A stretch of DNA of 27,133 nt from Paramuribaculum sp. (GTDB lineage Bacteria > Bacteroidota > Bacteroidia > Bacteroidales > Muribaculaceae), in the NCBI GenBank assembly GCA_029051965.1, contig JAIDJZ010000193.1, positions 1 through 27,133 on the forward strand. The letters run 5' to 3'. Shown piece by piece: positions 23,362 through 27,133 of the stretch. The notes under the pieces are model-generated. The model saw only the letters and a program-made list of their open reading frames with translations, searched no databases and had not been told where the DNA came from. The position numbers were made by a program, and so were the translations under genes. Each line of letters begins with the position of its first letter. Positions within the stretch are counted from its first letter, which is position 1.

Positions 23362-24405
23362 ATGGAACAAAACACTCCCCGACAGAAAAAAGTTTTGATA
23401 GTCGGCGCGGGCGGTTTTATCGGCGGATTCATTGCCGAGGAGTCGCTGCGTCGCGGTTATGAGACGTGGGTTGCCGTGCGCGAAACGACATCGCGGCGTT
23501 ATCTGACAGACAGCCGGCTTCATTTTGTTGTGCTTGACTATGACAGCGAGAAAGCGCTTTCCGAGGGTCTCGGACATGCTCTGCCGGAGGGTGACCGGTG
23601 GGATTATATCGTCTATAATCTCGGTGCGACGAAGTGTGTGAACTTCGCCGATTTCAACCGGATCAACTATCTCTATCTCTGTGATTTTGTAGAGGCTCTC
23701 CGTAAGGAGTCGCTCCTTCCGGAAAAGTTTCTCTACATGAGTTCGCTGAGCGCGCTGGGCCCCGGCGACGAGAAGGGGTATGACCCCCTTTCGTCTACCT
23801 CGATACCGCAGCCCAATACGCGTTACGGAGTCTCGAAGATCAAGGCTGAGACGTTTTTGCAGACATGTCCGGATGTTCCGTGGATCATTTTCCGTCCGAC
23901 GGGTGTCTACGGTCCTCACGAGAAGGATTATCTGATGATGATCGAGTCGATAGACCGTCATCTTGACTTCGGGATCGGTTTCAGAAAACAGATGCTGACG
24001 TTTGTCTATGTCGAGGATCTTGTCGGAGCAATTTTCGATGCACTTCAGTCGGACAAAACACTGAAAAAGAAGTATATCATCTCTGAGCCGCGAGCCTATT
24101 CCCAGAGGGAGTTCCGCCACATCGTCTCGAAGCTGCTCGGCGGACGCTGGGTTGTGCCGGTTCGCTTGCCGCTGTGGGTTGTCTATGCGGCGTCTGTCGC
24201 TGCCGAGCGGTGGGGCACGTTGAAGGGTAATCCCTCGACGCTCAACCGCGACAAATTCAAGATAATGAAGCAGCGCAACTGGAACTGCGATGTCAGCGAT
24301 GCGGTTGCGGATTTCGGCTTCACATGCCGTTTCGCTCTTGAAGAGGGGCTGCGTGAAACGGTCAAAGCGTATAAGGAACAGAAAATAAAGGGTAAAGATC
24401 TATGA
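23362..24405 (+). CDS. NAD-dependent epimerase/dehydratase family protein
   Basis: A 347-residue extended short-chain dehydrogenase. The nucleotide-binding GAGGFIGGFIAEE is near residue 15; the catalytic S-Y-x-x-x-K set is visible as MSSLSALG and YGVSKIKAE; RPTGVYGPHEKDY follows in the substrate region. It probably acts on a nucleotide sugar or on a lipid-linked or sterol-like substrate; substrate not deducible. The ATG at 23362 is used rather than an upstream in-frame ATG (23254), because the region between overlaps the recF start and promoter. The next gene overlaps by 4 bp (ATGA). Confidence 0.85.
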   Translation: MEQNTPRQKKVLIVGAGGFIGGFIAEESLRRGYETWVAVRETTSRRYLTDSRLHFVVLDYDSEKALSEGLGHALPEGDRWDYIVYNLGATKCVNFADFNRINYLYLCDFVEALRKESLLPEKFLYMSSLSALGPGDEKGYDPLSSTSIPQPNTRYGVSKIKAETFLQTCPDVPWIIFRPTGVYGPHEKDYLMMIESIDRHLDFGIGFRKQMLTFVYVEDLVGAIFDALQSDKTLKKKYIISEPRAYSQREFRHIVSKLLGGRWVVPVRLPLWVVYAASVAAERWGTLKGNPSTLNRDKFKIMKQRNWNCDVSDAVADFGFTCRFALEEGLRETVKAYKEQKIKGKDL

Positions 24406-24695
24406 TGTCGATTCTTCCAAAAACGCCGAAATGGATGGTGGCTGTGATCATCATTCTGCTGCTTCCGGTTTTTCAGTTTCCCTATCTGCTTGTGTCGGCT
24501 CCGGATGTCCAGATGATCAGGACGCTGATCTGGATCTATCCGTTCTATTGTCTTGTCGCAGCGTGGCTTGCCTGGCAGTGCTATCCCCAACGCCCTGCCC
24601 TGTCATGGATACTTCTGGCTCTGATGGTGATGTCGCATGTCTCTGTGTGGTGTCTGGTGACTCTTCCCGCGTCTGAACTCGATGCGATCGTGTGA
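24402..24695 (+). CDS. small membrane protein of unknown function
   Basis: A 97-residue protein, unrecognised. Three hydrophobic segments are predicted at about 12-32, 40-60 and 65-88, with a proline-rich break (CYPQRPALSW). It overlaps the epimerase stop by 4 bp (ATGATG at 24402), which argues it is a real, translationally coupled gene that may partner the epimerase. It is followed by 38 bp before aroQ. I do not assign a function. Confidence 0.65.
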   Translation: MMSILPKTPKWMVAVIIILLLPVFQFPYLLVSAPDVQMIRTLIWIYPFYCLVAAWLAWQCYPQRPALSWILLALMVMSHVSVWCLVTLPASELDAIV

Positions 24696-24733
24696 GCTGA
24701 ACGAGACTTTCATATAATTCTGACGATTTACTT

Positions 24734-25177
24734 ATGAAATTATTGATTATCAACGGTCCAAATCTGAATCTGCTCGGGCGCAGGCAGCCGGAGATCTACG
24801 GTTGCGAGTCGATGGAGAGCTGTCTGGACCGGCTTCGCAGGCGTTTTCCGGATGTTGCGATAGATTACTTTCAGAGCAATCATGAGGGTGGTATAATCGA
24901 CGAACTCCACCGTCGCGGGATGGATCCGGCGGGCTGCGACGGGATTATTCTCAATGCGGGAGCATATACGCATACCTCTCTTGCGATTGCTGATGCGATC
25001 TCTTCGATTGAGGTTCCGGTCATTGAGGTTCATCTGAGTAACGTTGCTTCGAGGGAGCCAATCCGCAGGACGTCGCTGATCGGCGGGGTCTGTCTCGGTG
25101 TTGTCGCCGGTTTCGGGACTGACAGCTATCGTCTGGCGGCCGAGGCTTTCATGGAACGTCTTCAAAAGAATTCTTAG
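24734..25177 (+). CDS. aroQ: type II 3-dehydroquinate dehydratase
   Basis: AroQ dehydrates 3-dehydroquinate in the shikimate pathway. The 147-residue protein has GPNLNLLGRRQPEIYG at 9-24 with the catalytic Tyr in EIYG, SNHEGGIID, LNAGAYTHTSLA and the VIEVHLSN/ASREPIR stretch with its catalytic histidine. Small dodecameric type II enzymes have this length. It precedes the pyruvate kinase gene by 39 bp, apparently in one unit. Identification confident. Confidence 0.95.
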   Translation: MKLLIINGPNLNLLGRRQPEIYGCESMESCLDRLRRRFPDVAIDYFQSNHEGGIIDELHRRGMDPAGCDGIILNAGAYTHTSLAIADAISSIEVPVIEVHLSNVASREPIRRTSLIGGVCLGVVAGFGTDSYRLAAEAFMERLQKNS

Positions 25178-25216
25178 AAACTGGTTGAATTTAAACCGTG
25201 TAGACAATAAAGAGGA

Positions 25217-26230
25217 ATGAAGAAACATTCTGTCATGGCCACTGTGGCCGACGTGCGTTGTACGGCGGATTTTATCCGTTCGCTTCGCGATGCGGGGATG
25301 GAGAGTGTCCGGATCAATTCGGCTCATGTCGAGGCTGATACGTTTCGCCGTATGGTCGATGTGATCCGCGGCGTTGATGCCGATATCAGGATTCTGATGG
25401 ATACTAAAGGCCCTGAAATCCGCACTACTGCCCTGCCCTCGCCTGTTATGGTCGCGGCGGGCGATGAGGTCTGCTTTGAATCAGGTTCGGAAGAGTCTGC
25501 GGCGGGGCATGTCTTTATCGCAGTTGCGGGCGTTGAAAAATATCTGGGAGAGGGTCAGGAGATTCTTTTCGATGATGGCGAGCTGAGGTTTGAGGTTCAG
25601 AGTGTCGAGGGGACTAAGATCCGCTGCCGAGCTTTGAATCACGGCGTTATGGATTCCCGAAAGACGATCGCTTTTCCGGGTGTGGAGATTCCTTCGCTTC
25701 CGGCAGTCAGTGAGCGTGACCGCAGAAATATTCTTCTCGCGGTCGAGACGGGTATCGATATGATCGCTCATTCATTTGTCAGATCGGCCGCCGATCTGCT
25801 TGAGGTGCGCGCTCTGCTTGGGGACTCCCCTATCAGTCTGTATGCCAAGATTGAATGCCGCGAGGCATTGCGCAATCTGGAATCGATTGCGGAGGAGGCT
25901 GACGGACTGCTTGTGGCCCGCGGAGATCTGGGGACGCAGATAGCGCTTCCGGAGATTCCGGCTGTACAGTTCCGTGTGGCAATGCTTGCGGCTGAAATGG
26001 GGAAGCCGACAATTCTTGCGACGCAGATCCTGCAGTCGATGATGACGAAACCGATCCCTACGCGTGCGGAGCTGAGCGATATAGCACTGGCAGTCGCGGA
26101 GGGTTTCGACCGGCTTCTCCTTTGCGGAGAGACGGCGCAGGGTGACTATCCGCGCGAGTGTGTTGAGATTTTATCAGAAACAGTCAATCAAACATCCCGA
26201 ATCCCATGGAGGCTCTCGACGACTATATAG
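25217..26230 (+). CDS. short pyruvate kinase (C-terminal domain absent)
   Basis: Pyruvate kinase transfers phosphate from phosphoenolpyruvate to ADP. At 337 residues this form contains the A and B domains only; typical enzymes are about 470-480 residues with an allosteric C-terminal domain. Seen are MDTKGPEIRT (61-70), a B-domain LFDDGELRF, catalytic AKIE, LVARGDLG and PTRAELSDIA/CGETAQGDYP. The N-terminal RLNFSH motif reads RINSAH, so the potassium-ligand serine is alanine. It could be a catalytic, unregulated enzyme or a paralogue with changed specificity; the residues for PEP and ADP are mostly retained. The stop lies 25 bp inside the O-methyltransferase gene, suggesting coupling. Confidence 0.82.
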   Translation: MKKHSVMATVADVRCTADFIRSLRDAGMESVRINSAHVEADTFRRMVDVIRGVDADIRILMDTKGPEIRTTALPSPVMVAAGDEVCFESGSEESAAGHVFIAVAGVEKYLGEGQEILFDDGELRFEVQSVEGTKIRCRALNHGVMDSRKTIAFPGVEIPSLPAVSERDRRNILLAVETGIDMIAHSFVRSAADLLEVRALLGDSPISLYAKIECREALRNLESIAEEADGLLVARGDLGTQIALPEIPAVQFRVAMLAAEMGKPTILATQILQSMMTKPIPTRAELSDIALAVAEGFDRLLLCGETAQGDYPRECVEILSETVNQTSRIPWRLSTTI

Positions 26231-26835
26231 CAGCGCACATAAGCGCTGAGCCTGAAATACTTCAGGAGACATTCCGCTACACTAACACGCATCATCTCTA
26301 TCCGCGCATGTGTTCTGGTCATGTGCAGGGGCGTCTTCTGAAGATGCTGACAACTATGATCCGCCCGCGAAGGGTGCTGGAGTTGGGTGCTTTTACCGGC
26401 TATTCGACTCTCTGTATCGCGGAGGGGCTTGAGGATGGTGCGGTGCTTGATACGGTCGAGCTTGACGATGAGCTGGCCGACGAGCTTACGGAGCGTTTCG
26501 AAAAGGCGGGCTACTCCGACCGTATAAGGCTGCATATCGGTGACGCTCTGGAGATTGTCGGTGGGCTTGAAGGGGAATGGGACATGGTTTTCATGGATGC
26601 GAACAAGCGAAACTATCCGGAATATTACGAGATGATTTTTCCTCGTCTGCGTCGCGGCGGCTATCTTATCGCGGATAATACTCTCTGGGACGGAAAGGTT
26701 GCTTCGGTTCCTCCTCCAACCGACGGCCAGTCGGTCGGAATCATGAAGTTCAACGACCTTGTGGCGAGTGATCCGCGTGTGGAGGTCTGTATGATTCCTG
26801 TTCGGGATGGGTTGACGATAGTGCGGCGTCTGTAA
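26206..26835 (+). CDS. class I SAM-dependent O-methyltransferase
   Basis: A 209-residue protein of the O-methyltransferase family 3 (caffeoyl-CoA type). The SAM-binding motif LELGAFTGYSTLCIAEGL is at about 60-77, and a D-containing VFMDANKRNYPEYYEM near 125 and ADNTLWDGKV near 154 are the metal-binding residues of the family. It overlaps the pyruvate kinase gene by 25 bp. The acceptor is unknown. Tandem intergenic repeats follow directly. Confidence 0.88.
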   Translation: MEALDDYIAAHISAEPEILQETFRYTNTHHLYPRMCSGHVQGRLLKMLTTMIRPRRVLELGAFTGYSTLCIAEGLEDGAVLDTVELDDELADELTERFEKAGYSDRIRLHIGDALEIVGGLEGEWDMVFMDANKRNYPEYYEMIFPRLRRGGYLIADNTLWDGKVASVPPPTDGQSVGIMKFNDLVASDPRVEVCMIPVRDGLTIVRRL

Positions 26836-26841
26836 TAGGTT

Positions 26842-27133
26842 CGTGATAACGGCTCGTCTGCGTCTTGGGGCGGTCCGTGATAACGGCTCATCTGGGTCGT
26901 CGTCGAAGGGATGAGCACTCAGTCATTGACTGGTGTCAACTCCTTCGTTCTCACCCTCCGTCTCCTAGCATCCAAGCCGTTCTGACGAACCTTATGGCGG
27001 TCCGTGATGATGGCTCATCTGCGTCTTGGGACGGTTCGTGATAACGGCCCGTCTGCGTCGTCGTCGAAGGGATGAGCACTCAGTCATTGACTGGTGTCAA
27101 CTCCTTCGTTCTCACCCTCCGTCTCCTAGCATC
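26842..27133. repeat. tandem intergenic repeats, 161-bp period
   Basis: Two successive units begin at 26842 and 27003 with period 161. The 77 bp from 26896 to 26972 recur without a change at 27057-27133. Each unit contains two related short modules, GTGATAACGGCTC-type boxes spaced 34 bp apart, and a palindrome CAGTCATTGACTG (26920-26932, 27081-27093) overlapping TTGAC-N4-GTCAA. The array runs off the window edge. No ORF crosses it sensibly. A diverged single copy occurs at 8411-8528. Confidence 0.85.

Noticed and set aside
23323..24120. 265-residue minus-strand frame opposite the epimerase gene
   Set aside because: The plus strand encodes clear SDR motifs; the opposite frame is basic and patternless.
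26842..27133. CRISPR array
   Set aside because: The period is 161 bp and most of the unit, not only a short repeat, is conserved; no spacers are seen and no cas genes are near.

Overview
The window reads as chromosomal DNA from a Bacteroidales bacterium, most likely a gut Muribaculaceae or close relative. Evidence is moderate GC content, gene families largely confined to Bacteroidetes (DUF4271, DUF4294, an exported nitroreductase, a viroplasmin-RNase H fusion), the hemD-rnpA-yidD-tatD gene order, and repeated promoter-like boxes matching the Bacteroides consensus TTTG-N18-20-TAnnTTTG rather than the E. coli form. No rRNA, tRNA, CRISPR or phage genes were seen. The assignment is inference from gene content; no database was searched.

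Positions 1-7306, all on the minus strand, hold the most distinctive region: an apparent inositol-lipid operon. In transcription order it is pdxA, a sugar-nucleotidyltransferase-like protein (candidate inositol-1-phosphate cytidylyltransferase), an ATP-grasp enzyme with features of inositol phosphate kinases, a GtrA-type membrane protein, a PlsC/OlsB-like acyltransferase, a CDP-alcohol phosphatidyltransferase, a HAD phosphatase, and myo-inositol-1-phosphate synthase (cut by the window edge). This set could make inositol phosphate, activate it as a CDP derivative, transfer it to a lipid and process it further. A 137-bp near-perfect palindromic element sits between the HAD and transferase genes.

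Positions 7307-8623 carry a terminator, an ECF-type sigma factor with a clear promoter, and a degenerate copy of an intergenic repeat next to a strong hairpin. Positions 8624-10399 (minus) encode an exported nitroreductase and a membrane FMN-binding, NosR/NapH-like protein that probably form an extracytoplasmic electron-transfer pair.

Positions 10634-19630 (plus) run nadB, a DUF4294 protein, a LOG-family nucleotide hydrolase, DUF4271, hemD, rnpA, yidD, tatD, an orphan HigA-like regulator, aroK, a divergent alanine-dehydrogenase-like protein that lacks catalytic residues, and rnhA. The convergent block 19637-23281 (minus) is recF, DUF721, a thioesterase, a YbdG-like MscS channel and mscL. Positions 23362-26835 (plus) hold an NAD-dependent epimerase, a small membrane protein, aroQ, a short pyruvate kinase and an O-methyltransferase. 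The window ends in a 161-bp-period tandem repeat related to the copy near 8.4 kb.
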